Source of the DNA: Rhodospirillales bacterium
GTDB lineage: Bacteria; Pseudomonadota; Alphaproteobacteria; ATCC43930; CGMCC-115725
Direction of reading: 5' to 3'
Assembly: GCA_947473305.1 (NCBI GenBank)
Contig: CANJCB010000035.1
Location: 1 to 42,406 of the forward strand
DNA length: 42,406 nucleotides
Below are positions 15,508 through 24,118 of this stretch, in pieces. Under the pieces are notes generated by a model. That model was not told the origin of the DNA and did no database searches. It saw nothing but the letters and a program-made list of their open reading frames with translations. The position numbers and the translations under genes were made by a program. Position 1 is the stretch's first letter. Each line of letters opens with the position of its first letter.

Positions 15508-17001
15508 ATGTCCGACGACCTGATCCGCCTCACCGCGACGGAGGCGGTCGCCAAGCTCAAGACGCGGGAAATCAGCCCGCTCGACCTGATCGACGCGGCC
15601 GAAGCCCGGATCGCCAAGGTCGATCCGGAGGTCAACGCGCTGCCCACCCGCTGCTACGACCGCGCCCGCGAGCATGCCAAGCGGGTGATGGCGGAGCCCC
15701 GGGATGGACGCGAGAACCAGCCGGGCTGGCTCGGCGGGTTGCCGGTCGCGATCAAGGATCTGATGGATGTGAAGGATGTGCGGACCACCTATGGTTCGCT
15801 TCTCTTCAAGGATCACGTGCCGACCGCCTCTCACCCGCTGGTCGAGCGGATCGAATCCAAGGGCGGGCTTGTCCTCGCCAAGTCGAACACGCCGGAATTC
15901 GGCGCGGGCGGCAATACTTTCAACGAAGTCTTCGGCCGCACGCTCAATCCCTGGAACACGGCGCTCACTTGCGGCGGCTCCACGGGCGGTGGTGCTGTGG
16001 CCATGGCGACCGGCGAAGTCTGGCTCGCCCATGGCACGGATCACGCCGGCAGCCTGCGCCGCCCGGCGAGCTATTGCTCGATCGTGGGCCTGCGCCCCTC
16101 GCCCGGCCGGGTGACGCGAGGCACGCCCAACAATCTCTGGTCGTCGAATTCGGTCCAGGGGCCGATGGCGCGCAACGTCCCGGACCTGGCGCTTTTCCTC
16201 GACACGATGGCTGGCTTCGATCCCAACGATCCACAGACCTTCGACGCGCCGGCGATTTCGTTTTCCGCCATGGTCGCGGCGCCGGTCATGCCGAAGCGGA
16301 TCGCCTTTACGCCCGACTTCAACGGCCGCGTACCCGTGGACCGCGAGACCCGCGAAATCTGCGCCCGCATGGTTCGCAAGTTCGAGGAATTGGGTGCCAC
16401 GGTCGAGGAAGCCTGCCCCGAGATCGGACCCGAATGCGTCGATGTCTTCCTGGCGCTGCGCTCCCAGCATTTCCTCGTTGACCGGGAGCTGATGCTCGAC
16501 AAATTCCCCGGCCAATTGAAGGAAGACATCGTCTGGCAAGTCGAGCAAGGCCGGAAGCAGACTCCGAGCCGCATCGCCTGGGCGGAACGCGAGCGCGCGG
16601 CGCTCTACCGCCGCTTCCAGGAATTCTTCAAGACCTACGATCTGCTGATTTCGCCCGGCGCGGCGACGCCCGCCTTCGACGTGGCGCTGCGCTTCCCGAC
16701 TCATGTGGATGGGGTGAAGCAGGCGAACTATCAAAGCGCCTCGCTCATCAGTTCCGCCATCACCATGATATCGAGCCCGGCGCTCGCCGTGCCCTGCGGC
16801 TTCGATCAATACGGTCGTCCCGTGGGTTTGCAGATCGTCGGACGGCCGCGCGCTGAAGCCGTGGTCCTGCAGGCGGCCGCTCTCTTTGAGAAGGCCACCG
16901 GCCTCGACAAGCTTCTGCCCATGAATCCTAAGTTCGGAACGATACCGCCTACTCTTGAAAGTCCTTCTCCGCCCTCCAGGGGGGAGAAGGATTTAGGATG
17001 A
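15508..17001 (+). CDS. amidase signature family enzyme
   Basis: A 497-residue amidase with the complete Ser-cisSer-Lys triad: Lys83 (AIKDLMDV), Ser158 (GGSTGGG) and nucleophile Ser182 (DHAGSLRRP). It would hydrolyse a linear carboxamide or aryl acylamide to acid and amine. Gap to the NIPSNAP gene is three bases. The final 14 or so residues (PSPPSRGEKDLG at the very end) are encoded by a copy of an intergenic palindromic repeat that has run into the frame and supplied the stop, so the C-terminus probably differs from relatives. Position upstream of an acyl-CoA synthetase fits release of an acid that is then activated with CoA. Confidence 0.88.
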   Translation: MSDDLIRLTATEAVAKLKTREISPLDLIDAAEARIAKVDPEVNALPTRCYDRAREHAKRVMAEPRDGRENQPGWLGGLPVAIKDLMDVKDVRTTYGSLLFKDHVPTASHPLVERIESKGGLVLAKSNTPEFGAGGNTFNEVFGRTLNPWNTALTCGGSTGGGAVAMATGEVWLAHGTDHAGSLRRPASYCSIVGLRPSPGRVTRGTPNNLWSSNSVQGPMARNVPDLALFLDTMAGFDPNDPQTFDAPAISFSAMVAAPVMPKRIAFTPDFNGRVPVDRETREICARMVRKFEELGATVEEACPEIGPECVDVFLALRSQHFLVDRELMLDKFPGQLKEDIVWQVEQGRKQTPSRIAWAERERAALYRRFQEFFKTYDLLISPGAATPAFDVALRFPTHVDGVKQANYQSASLISSAITMISSPALAVPCGFDQYGRPVGLQIVGRPRAEAVVLQAAALFEKATGLDKLLPMNPKFGTIPPTLESPSPPSRGEKDLG

Positions 17002-17097
17002 GGTGGGGCGAGGACAGCCATCTGCCCGAGCATCTCACAAGCGGCACAACCCACCTCACCCAACTCTCTCCCCCCTGAAGGGCGGAGAGGGCTTTTC
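16957..17097. repeat. inverted pair of intergenic palindromic repeats
   Basis: Two copies of a roughly 52-base element face each other: 16957-17009 and, inverted, 17043-17097. Shared cores include TCTCCGCCCT and AGGGGGGAGA, then a GATGAGGTGGG-like tail. Each copy is itself a hairpin (CCTTCTCC/GGAGAAGG in the first). Together they could form one long stem between the amidase and acyl-CoA synthetase genes, with GCTTTT at the far edge acting as an attenuating terminator. The left copy overlaps the end of the amidase gene. Confidence 0.75.
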
Positions 17098-17138
17098 TGA
17101 GAATCGGGCCAGTCGCGCCCTATGGAGCTTTGCATTCG

Positions 17139-19226
17139 ATGAATCTCGACCGCCTGATCAAGCCCCGTTCCATCGCCGTGATCGGCGCATCTGAAAACGT
17201 CGTCGGCACGAAGCGGATTTTCACCTCGCTTCAGACCCTGGGCTACGAGGGCGCGATCTATCCGATCAACCCCAAGTACGACACGCTCTTCGGGATGAAG
17301 TGCTATCCCTCGCTGAAGGACCTGCCCGAGGCGCCGGACCTCGTCTCCTTCCGGGTGGGCTTCCAGCGCATCCTGGAAAATTTCGAGATGCTGCCCCAGG
17401 TCGGCGCCGGAGCGGCGGTGATCTACGACGGCGGCTTCGCGGAATCGGGCGAGGAAGGCCGGAAGCTCCAGGACGCGATCATGAGCATCAGCCGCGAGTC
17501 CGGCATCGCGCTCTGCGGCCCTAATTGCATGGGCGTGCTGAACCCCCATCATCGCAGTTCCTCGACGACCCAGATCGTCTCGAACCTCGACGCCTTGCGG
17601 GGCAACGTGGGGCTCATCTCCCATAGCGGTTCGGTCGGCATCGGCCTCGTCGCGGACGTGCGCCGCTTCGGCTACAGTCTCTATGTCTCCTCCGGCAACG
17701 AAGCCGTGGTGAGTTGCGACGACTATATGAATTGGCTGATCGACGACCCGAACACCAAGGTCATCGCCATGTTCATGGAAGCCGTACGCAAGCCCGAGCA
17801 ATTCGTGGCCGCGCTGGACCGTGCCGCCGCTGCCGGGAAACCGGTCGTCATCCTGAAGGTCGGCCGCAGCGAGCGAACCCGCCGAGCCATCACCAGCCAT
17901 ACCGGCGGGCTCGCCGGCTCCTCCAAGGTCTTCTCCGAAGCCATCAAGGCCCATCGCGCCATCGAGGTTACGGACATGGACGAGATGTTCGAAGTCCTCT
18001 CCGTCTGCCAGGGCCGCGTGCTGCCCAAGGGCCGGGGGCTTTCGCTTATCACCGGCTCCGGCGGGCTTGCGGAACTGATGCTCGACGTGGCGACGGAAGC
18101 GGGCTGTCATTTGCCGCCGATCTCGGACGAGACCCGGGCGGAAGCCGAAAGCGTCATCGGCCATATCGGCGGCGACGGCAATCCGATGGATGCCTGGGGC
18201 CACGGCGATTTCCAGCGCAACCTGCCCCATGCCATGGCCTGCTTCGACAAGGCCCCGACGACCCATGCCATCCTGCTCTGCACCGAGACCTTCGACCAGG
18301 CCCCGTTCCTGCTTCCGCCCCTGGGCAACGTCCCGGCGGTCGCCGAAGCCGGCATGAAGAGCGACAAGCCCCATTACGTGCTGAATTCCCGCCCCGGCAT
18401 CCTGCATGGGGAACAAGTCAAATACATGCGCGAGCGCGGTCTCGTCTGCCTCGGCGGCGGGCGCCAGGGCCTGATGGCCATCGACCGCGTGGCACGGTGG
18501 AACACGCCCCTGCCGCCAATACGCAAAAGCGCGGCAAAGCCTGCCTCGGTCGCCATCGGCGGGCGGTCGACGGTCCATGAGTTCGACGCCAAGCAGATGC
18601 TCGCCGCCTGTGGCGTGAGCGTAACCCGGGAAAAGCTGGCGACGACGCTTGAAGCCGCGAAGACGGCGGCCAAGGAGATCGGCTACCCGGTCGTCGTGAA
18701 GGCCGTTTCCGACGATATCCCGCACAAGTCCGAATATGGGCTGGTGAAGGTGGGGCTTGCCGACGAGGCGGCCGTGACAGCCGCCTGGGCCGAACTCGAA
18801 GCCAATGTGAAGAAGGTCGGCAAGCCGGTGAAGCTCGCGGGCTTCGTGGTCCAGGAGATGGTCAAGGACGGCATCGAGATGTTCGCGGGCGTCTCGCGCG
18901 ACCCCGATTTCGGTCTCACCCTGGCGGTGGGTTTCGGCGGGATCGAGATCGAGATCACCCGGGACTTCGCGCTGCGGCCGCTTCCCCTGCGCGAGGGCGA
19001 TGCCGAGGCCATGCTGGCGGAGCTGAAGGGGGCGGCCCGACTGGGCGCGATCCGGGGCAAGCCGCCCGCGGATGTGAAGAGCCTGGCCCAGGCGATCTAC
19101 GGCCTCGCCGATTTCGTGGCGGCCAATGGCGACCAGATCGCCGAGATCGATCTCAACCCCATCAAGCTCATGCCCGAGGGCAAGGGCGCCATCGTCGTCG
19201 ACGCCCTCATCGTTCCGAAAAACTAA
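17139..19226 (+). CDS. acyl-CoA synthetase, NDP-forming (fused alpha/beta)
   Basis: A 695-residue enzyme of the ADP-forming acyl-CoA synthetase superfamily, which makes an acyl-CoA from acid, ATP and CoA through a phosphohistidine. Domain order: CoA-binding Rossmann domain (SIAVIGASE), succinyl-CoA ligase-like flavodoxin domains with LISHSGSVG and the phosphohistidine motif SHTGGLAGSS, then a C-terminal ATP-grasp domain from about residue 480 with DIPHKSEYG. Both mechanistic histidines are therefore present. ATG 17139, with GGAG upstream, is preferred over a TTG nine bases earlier. It closes the 10904-19226 operon and is a paralog of the synthetase at 21102-23216. The family includes some aromatic-acid ligases such as feruloyl-CoA synthetases, from memory. 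Confidence 0.88.
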   Translation: MNLDRLIKPRSIAVIGASENVVGTKRIFTSLQTLGYEGAIYPINPKYDTLFGMKCYPSLKDLPEAPDLVSFRVGFQRILENFEMLPQVGAGAAVIYDGGFAESGEEGRKLQDAIMSISRESGIALCGPNCMGVLNPHHRSSSTTQIVSNLDALRGNVGLISHSGSVGIGLVADVRRFGYSLYVSSGNEAVVSCDDYMNWLIDDPNTKVIAMFMEAVRKPEQFVAALDRAAAAGKPVVILKVGRSERTRRAITSHTGGLAGSSKVFSEAIKAHRAIEVTDMDEMFEVLSVCQGRVLPKGRGLSLITGSGGLAELMLDVATEAGCHLPPISDETRAEAESVIGHIGGDGNPMDAWGHGDFQRNLPHAMACFDKAPTTHAILLCTETFDQAPFLLPPLGNVPAVAEAGMKSDKPHYVLNSRPGILHGEQVKYMRERGLVCLGGGRQGLMAIDRVARWNTPLPPIRKSAAKPASVAIGGRSTVHEFDAKQMLAACGVSVTREKLATTLEAAKTAAKEIGYPVVVKAVSDDIPHKSEYGLVKVGLADEAAVTAAWAELEANVKKVGKPVKLAGFVVQEMVKDGIEMFAGVSRDPDFGLTLAVGFGGIEIEITRDFALRPLPLREGDAEAMLAELKGAARLGAIRGKPPADVKSLAQAIYGLADFVAANGDQIAEIDLNPIKLMPEGKGAIVVDALIVPKN

Positions 19227-19241
19227 CCCCGAAAACGCCGA

Positions 19242-19292
19242 ACCCCGCTCTCTTCGCACCATGTGCGAGGAGCGGGGTCGTGCGTCATTTTT
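19242..19292 (+). terminator. terminator-like nested hairpin ending the long operon
   Basis: Arms ACCCCGCTC (19242-19250) and GAGCGGGGT (19270-19278) are perfect, and an inner stem TCGCAC/GTGCGA closes on a three-base loop. A T5 run lies at 19288-19292, about ten bases past the stem, further than in an ideal terminator. Confidence 0.6.
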
Positions 19293-19379
19293 CAAATCTC
19301 ATACAATTTTCTTTCCTACAATCTTCCTTGCAATGGCATTTGCGCGCGCGTTATCTAGGCGTCGAGGGGGACGCGACAG

Positions 19380-20234
19380 TTGGATGTCGGTTCGAGCACC
19401 GAGGGACTGAGGAACAACGCGGTTTCCCGCGTCAATCTGCGCGCGCGCGGCGTGACGATCCACTATTGGGTGGAACGTGCGAATGCGGCCTTTCTCGCGG
19501 TCGACGGCATCGATGTCGATATCCAGGAAGGCGAATTCGTTGCCATTCTCGGCCCCAGCGGCTGCGGCAAAACCACCTTCATCAACGCGGTCAGCGGGAC
19601 GCAAGCCATCTCTGGCGGCAGCCTGACTTTGGACGGAAAATCCATCGAGGGACCCGGTCCCGACCGGGCCATGGTCTTCCAACAGGCAAGCCTCCTGCCC
19701 TGGCGCTCGGTGCGCGACAACGTCCTTTTCGGCGCCCAGATGCAGCGCCGGCTCGGGCGCGAGGAAAGCGCGCGACGCGCCGATCATCTCATCAAGCTCG
19801 TCGGCCTCGGCGGTTTCGAGAAAGCCTATCCCTCGGAGCTTTCGGGCGGCATGCAGCAGCGGGTCAACCTCGCCCGCGCGCTCGCCACCAACCCCAGGAT
19901 GCTGCTTCTCGACGAGCCCTTCGCGGCGCTCGACGCGCAGACCCGGGAACTGATGCAGGATGAACTTCTCCGCGTCTGGGAAGAGGAAAAGACCACCGCT
20001 CTCTTCATCACCCACGACATCAAGGAAGCCGTCTTCCTGGCCGACCGGGTCATCGTCTTCTCCGCGCGCCCGGGCCGGATCAAGCGGGAAGTCCAGGTCG
20101 ATCTTCCCCGGCCGCGTGGTCGCGAGACCCGCCGCTCCGACCGTTTCCGCGAGATCGAGGATCTGCTTCACGACAGCATCCAGGAGGAAGTCCTGGCCGC
20201 CGCCAAGCGCGAGCTCGCCAGAGGCGCGGCATGA
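19380..20234 (+). CDS. ABC transporter ATP-binding protein, NitT/TauT type
   Basis: A 284-residue ATPase of the nitrate/sulfonate/taurine importer class. Motifs: Walker A GPSGCGKTT, Q-loop VFQQASLLPW, signature LSGGMQQR, Walker B MLLLDEPFAALD, switch VTH-like ITHDIKEA. Members import organic anions including sulfonates, phthalate-type and other aromatic acids. The likely start is TTG at 19380 after GAGGGGG; no in-frame ATG occurs before the nucleotide-binding domain. The permease gene overlaps its stop by four bases (ATGA). It heads an operon that carries its own binding protein four genes later at 24119. Confidence 0.9.
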   Translation: MDVGSSTEGLRNNAVSRVNLRARGVTIHYWVERANAAFLAVDGIDVDIQEGEFVAILGPSGCGKTTFINAVSGTQAISGGSLTLDGKSIEGPGPDRAMVFQQASLLPWRSVRDNVLFGAQMQRRLGREESARRADHLIKLVGLGGFEKAYPSELSGGMQQRVNLARALATNPRMLLLDEPFAALDAQTRELMQDELLRVWEEEKTTALFITHDIKEAVFLADRVIVFSARPGRIKREVQVDLPRPRGRETRRSDRFREIEDLLHDSIQEEVLAAAKRELARGAA

Positions 20235-21088
20235 CGGACAGGGCTGCCCAGCGCGAAGCCGCCACCCGGGATGCCGTAGAAACCCGCGTCTCCGCCACGC
20301 CCGACCGCATCCCGGGTCAGCCCGGCCCCATCGCGCGATATGAACGCGCGATCATCGGAACCGTCTCCGTCGTCTCCTTCCTGATCTTCTGGGAAGTCAT
20401 CGCCCAGATCCGGCTCATGCCGGAGCTTTTCCTGCCGGGTCCTTCCGACATCTGGCGCGCCTATCTCGTTCTCCTGAAGACGAATACGCTGGGCCGCGAC
20501 ATCTGGGTCAGCGGTCAGGAACTGCTGGTGGGCTATGGGCTGGCCATCGTCGTCGGCCTGCCCTTCGGCCTGCTTATGGCATGGTACAAGAGGCTGGGCT
20601 TCGCGCTCGACCCCTTCGTCAACTTCTTCTTCGCCACGCCGCGCACGGCTATGTTCCCGCTGTTCCTGATCTGGTTCGGGCTCGGGCTTGGATCGAAGGT
20701 TGCGATCGTTTTCCTGGGCGCCTTCTTCCCCATCGTCATCAACACGATCGCCGGCGTGCGAAATCTCGATCCCGCGCTCATCCGGATGGCGCGCTCCTTC
20801 TCCGCGCGCGATTGGGATCTTTTCCGCGATATCGTCCTGCCCGGATCGGTGCCCTTTATCCTCAGCGGCTGCCGGCTGGGCCTCGGCCATGCGCTCATCT
20901 CCGTCGTGGTCGGCGAGATGATCGGCGCGGAAGCCGGCATCGGCCTCATGATGGCGAACGCGGGATCAGTCTTTCAGACGGCCCGCGTCTTCGTCGGCAT
21001 CACCATCGTCGCCGGCGCCGGCGTCATCCTCACTCTCATCCTTCAGAAGATCGAGGCTCGCTTCCAATCCTGGAAGCCGCAGCCCTAA
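20231..21088 (+). CDS. ABC transporter permease, NitT/TauT type
   Basis: A 285-residue inner-membrane permease with about six hydrophobic helices after a 38-residue cytoplasmic N-terminus. The ATPase-coupling EAA-like loop lies around FSARDWDLFRDIVLPGSVP, followed by RLGLGHALISVVVGEMIG, a pattern characteristic of SsuC/TauC permeases. Translation is coupled to the ATPase gene through an ATGA overlap. It is followed after 13 bases by an NDP-forming acyl-CoA synthetase, so the imported acid is probably activated by that enzyme. Confidence 0.9.
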   Translation: MTDRAAQREAATRDAVETRVSATPDRIPGQPGPIARYERAIIGTVSVVSFLIFWEVIAQIRLMPELFLPGPSDIWRAYLVLLKTNTLGRDIWVSGQELLVGYGLAIVVGLPFGLLMAWYKRLGFALDPFVNFFFATPRTAMFPLFLIWFGLGLGSKVAIVFLGAFFPIVINTIAGVRNLDPALIRMARSFSARDWDLFRDIVLPGSVPFILSGCRLGLGHALISVVVGEMIGAEAGIGLMMANAGSVFQTARVFVGITIVAGAGVILTLILQKIEARFQSWKPQP

Positions 21089-21101
21089 TCGGGAAAGCCC
21101 T

Positions 21102-23216
21102 ATGACAGACGTTCTTGAAAACCTCTTCAATCCCCGCACCGTGGCCGTGATCGGTGCCTCCTCCGAAGTGACGAAGCTCGGTGGCATCATCGTCAAGAAC
21201 AACCTCGACATCGGCTTCAAGGGCGAACTTTTTCCGATCAATCCCTCGGTCCCGGAAATCCAGGGCCTGAAGGCCTATCCCTCCATCGGCGCCATCGGCA
21301 AGCAGATCGACTGCGCCGTGATCATCGTGCCGGCCTCAGGCGTGATGGCGGCGGTCGAGGATTGCGTCGCGAACAAGGTGCCGGCCGCCGTTATCTGCAG
21401 CTCCGGCTTTGCAGAGGTCAGCGAGGAAGGCCGCCGCCTGCAAGAGAAGGTCGCCGCCGTCGCCAAGGCGGGCAACCTGCGTCTCATCGGGCCCAACACC
21501 TTGGGCGTGATGAGCTTCGCCAATAATTTCGCCGCGAGCTTCGCGCTTATCACCCGCCACAACGACGGCAAGGGCTGGCCCAAGTCGGGCTCGGTAAGCA
21601 TCGCCAGCCAGAGCGGCGCCATGGGAACCCAGATTCTGGTCCTGCTGCGCGAACGCGGAATGAAGCTCGCCAAATGGGTCGCGACCGGCAACCAGATCGA
21701 CATCGACGTCGCCGAATGCATCGAGCATCTGGCCGCCGACGATGTGACCAAGGTGATCGCGGTCTATATGGAAGGGACCGAGAACGGCGCGAAGCTTCGG
21801 GCCGCTTTCGAATCCGCCCGCAAAGCCAGGAAGCCGGTCGTCATCATCAAGGTCGGCCGGAGCGAAGCCGGCGCCAAGGCCGCAGCTTCGCATACCGCCT
21901 CACTCGCCGGTTCCGACACGGTCTATGACTCGGTCTTCGAGGAGGCGGGCGTGATCCGCGTCGACACGCTGCATGAGATGGCGGATGTGGTCGCCGCCTG
22001 CAGCATCGGGCACTACCCGCAGAACAACAAGGTCGGCATCGTCACCAATTCCGGCGGCATCGGCGTGCTGATGGCCGACGCGGCGGCTGTCGAGAAATTC
22101 GAATTGCCCTCCCCGAGCCAAGAGGTCCAGGCGGAACTCGCGGGCCTCGGAAAGCTCGTGGTGACAACCAATCCCTTCGACATCGGCCCCGGCGGCACCA
22201 GCAACATGGGGCTGGTCGCGGCCTTCGCCGATAAGGTCCTGGAAAAGACCGATTTTGCCGGTGTGTTGATCTTCTACGGCCACATCTGCTTCATCGAGAA
22301 GACCCGGCAGAGCATCCTCGAAACCCTGACGCCGGTACGCGAGCGCTATCCGAACCGGCCGATCGGCGCTATCGGCAATATGCCGCCCGAATTCCGGGAC
22401 ACGCTGATGAGCCGTGGCATCATGGCCTTCGACGACCCGACCAAGGCCATGCAGTCCCTGGGCGCCCTACGCCGGCTTAAAGAAGCTTACGACCGTCCCG
22501 CCCCCACCTTGCCCGTGGCCTCTCCGACGCCCTCGCCCCACCCCTCCAAGGGCGCCGGGAGCGAGAAGGCGGCCAAGGGTCTCCTCGCGGAGATCGGCGT
22601 GACCGTGGTACCCGATCGCATGGTCCAGACGGCGGCGGAAGCGGTCGCGGCCTATCGCGCGTTCGGCACGCCGAAGGTGGTGCTAAAAATCTCCTCCGCC
22701 GACATTCCCCATAAATCGGACATCGGCGGCGTCGCCGTGGGGCTCGCATCGGAAGAGGCGGTGGCAGAGGCTTTCGAGCGCATCATGGCCTCGGTCAAGA
22801 AGGCGCGGCCCGATGCCAAGCTCGACGGCATCCTCGCCTCGCCGATGATCGAGGATGGGATCGAAACCATCGTCGGCGTAAGCCGCGATCCCGCCTTCGG
22901 TCCCATCGTGCTCTTCGGCATGGGCGGCATCTTCGTGGAGATTGTTCGCGACGTGGCGCTTCGCGTCGCGCCAATCGGCCCCGATGTCGCGCGCCAGATG
23001 ATCGAGGGAACGGCGGCCTATCACCTGCTGCAAGGTGCCCGTGGACGCCCGCCCGCGGATATCGACGCGCTGGCTCGGACGCTCTCGCTCATTTCCGATT
23101 ACGCGGCCCGCAACGAGGACCTCGAAAGCATCGACATCAACCCGCTGATCGTACGGCCCGCCGGCAAGGGCGTGGTGGCGGTCGACGGTCTCGTCGAATT
23201 GCGTAAATCACACTGA
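21102..23216 (+). CDS. acyl-CoA synthetase, NDP-forming (fused alpha/beta)
   Basis: A 704-residue paralog of the 17139 synthetase. The CoA-binding domain begins TVAVIGASSE, the ligase-like domain has SIASQSGAMG and the phosphohistidine motif SHTASLAGSD, and the ATP-grasp domain near residue 480 has ADIPHKSDIGG. Between the two, residues about 466-488 form a Pro/Ser-rich linker (VASPTPSPHPSKGAGSEKAA) whose DNA partly resembles the intergenic repeat at 16957. Its neighbours, an importer upstream and a hydroxycinnamoyl-CoA hydratase-lyase-like enzyme 39 bases downstream, argue for activation of an imported phenylpropenoic or similar unsaturated acid. That substrate is inference. Confidence 0.9.
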   Translation: MTDVLENLFNPRTVAVIGASSEVTKLGGIIVKNNLDIGFKGELFPINPSVPEIQGLKAYPSIGAIGKQIDCAVIIVPASGVMAAVEDCVANKVPAAVICSSGFAEVSEEGRRLQEKVAAVAKAGNLRLIGPNTLGVMSFANNFAASFALITRHNDGKGWPKSGSVSIASQSGAMGTQILVLLRERGMKLAKWVATGNQIDIDVAECIEHLAADDVTKVIAVYMEGTENGAKLRAAFESARKARKPVVIIKVGRSEAGAKAAASHTASLAGSDTVYDSVFEEAGVIRVDTLHEMADVVAACSIGHYPQNNKVGIVTNSGGIGVLMADAAAVEKFELPSPSQEVQAELAGLGKLVVTTNPFDIGPGGTSNMGLVAAFADKVLEKTDFAGVLIFYGHICFIEKTRQSILETLTPVRERYPNRPIGAIGNMPPEFRDTLMSRGIMAFDDPTKAMQSLGALRRLKEAYDRPAPTLPVASPTPSPHPSKGAGSEKAAKGLLAEIGVTVVPDRMVQTAAEAVAAYRAFGTPKVVLKISSADIPHKSDIGGVAVGLASEEAVAEAFERIMASVKKARPDAKLDGILASPMIEDGIETIVGVSRDPAFGPIVLFGMGGIFVEIVRDVALRVAPIGPDVARQMIEGTAAYHLLQGARGRPPADIDALARTLSLISDYAARNEDLESIDINPLIVRPAGKGVVAVDGLVELRKSH

Positions 23217-23255
23217 TCTCACAACACGTCCAACCAGATCCACGAAGGGGAAATC

Positions 23256-24089
23256 ATGGCTAAGTATCAGGACTTCACATGCGTCAAGGTCGAGATCGAC
23301 GAGGAAGGCATCACCTGGGTGACCTTCAACCGTCCCGAGAAGCGCAACGCGATGAACCCCACGCTCCATTTCGAGATGCTGGAAATCATGACCGCCCTCG
23401 AGAACGACAATGACTGCAAGGTCATCGTGCTGACCGGCGCCGGCAACAGCTGGAGTGCCGGCATGGACCTTAAGGAATACTTCCGCGAGACCGAGAACAA
23501 TCCGGACCTCGGGTTCCGCGCGACCATGGCGCATCGCTATTGGGCGACCTACGTCACCAATTGGTCCAAGAAGCCGACCATCGCCATGGTCAACGGCTAT
23601 TGCTTCGGCGGCGCCTTCCATTCGCTGGCCCATTGCGACATCGTCGTCTCGGCCGACGAGGCGACCTACGGCCTCTCCGAAGTCAACTGGGGCATCATCC
23701 CCGGCGGCAACGTGGCCAAGGTCTTCAACAACCTGGTGAATCACCGGGACGCGCTCTTCTATGCCATGACCGGCCGCACCTTCGACGGCCAGAAGGCCGT
23801 TGAGATGGGCGTCGCCAATATCTCGGTGCCCCTGGCCCAGCTCAAGGAAGAGACGATCAAGATCTGCCGCGAGCTCATGGAAAAGAGCCCGATGGTGCTG
23901 GCCTATACCAAGCAATGCGTCCGCGCGGTGCAGGGCATGGACATGACCGAATCCTTCGAATACCTGGGCGCCAAGGCCCTGGCGCTGCGCACCGTCGATC
24001 CCCGGAAGACCCGCGCCACCGGCATGGAGGAATTCCTCGACAAGAAGACCTATCGTCCGGGTCTCCAGGCGGTGAAGAAGACCTCGTAA
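23256..24089 (+). CDS. crotonase family enzyme, hydroxycinnamoyl-CoA hydratase-lyase-like
   Basis: A 277-residue crotonase. Many segments match, from memory, the 4-hydroxycinnamoyl-CoA hydratase-lyase of ferulate catabolism: NRPEKRNAM, AGMDLKEYFRE, KPTIAMVNG, ATYGLSEVNWGI and the ending FLDKKTYRPGLQA. That enzyme hydrates the acyl-CoA double bond and cleaves to an aromatic aldehyde and acetyl-CoA. Glu142 (GLSE) aligns with catalytic Glu143, and Tyr75 is kept. However, the position of Ser123 is His122 and the second substrate-binding tyrosine, Tyr239, aligns with Gly238. So the fold and catalytic acid remain but recognition of the phenol group may differ. The gene sits between a CoA synthetase and a substrate-binding protein. 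Confidence 0.88.
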   Translation: MAKYQDFTCVKVEIDEEGITWVTFNRPEKRNAMNPTLHFEMLEIMTALENDNDCKVIVLTGAGNSWSAGMDLKEYFRETENNPDLGFRATMAHRYWATYVTNWSKKPTIAMVNGYCFGGAFHSLAHCDIVVSADEATYGLSEVNWGIIPGGNVAKVFNNLVNHRDALFYAMTGRTFDGQKAVEMGVANISVPLAQLKEETIKICRELMEKSPMVLAYTKQCVRAVQGMDMTESFEYLGAKALALRTVDPRKTRATGMEEFLDKKTYRPGLQAVKKTS

Positions 24090-24118
24090 AAAACAAAAAA
24101 TCTCAGAGGGAGCGGATC

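Noticed and set aside
16806-19295. Long minus-strand open frame opposite the NDP-forming acyl-CoA synthetase gene
   Set aside because: Same reason: antisense of a well-conserved gene, low-complexity His/Arg/Gly/Asp composition, no ribosome site.
19302-19356. TACAAT (twice) and TTGCAA-TTATCT as promoter of the 19380 operon
   Set aside because: No -35 box at correct spacing for the TACAAT copies, and the TTATCT match is poor; a promoter is probably here but cannot be placed.
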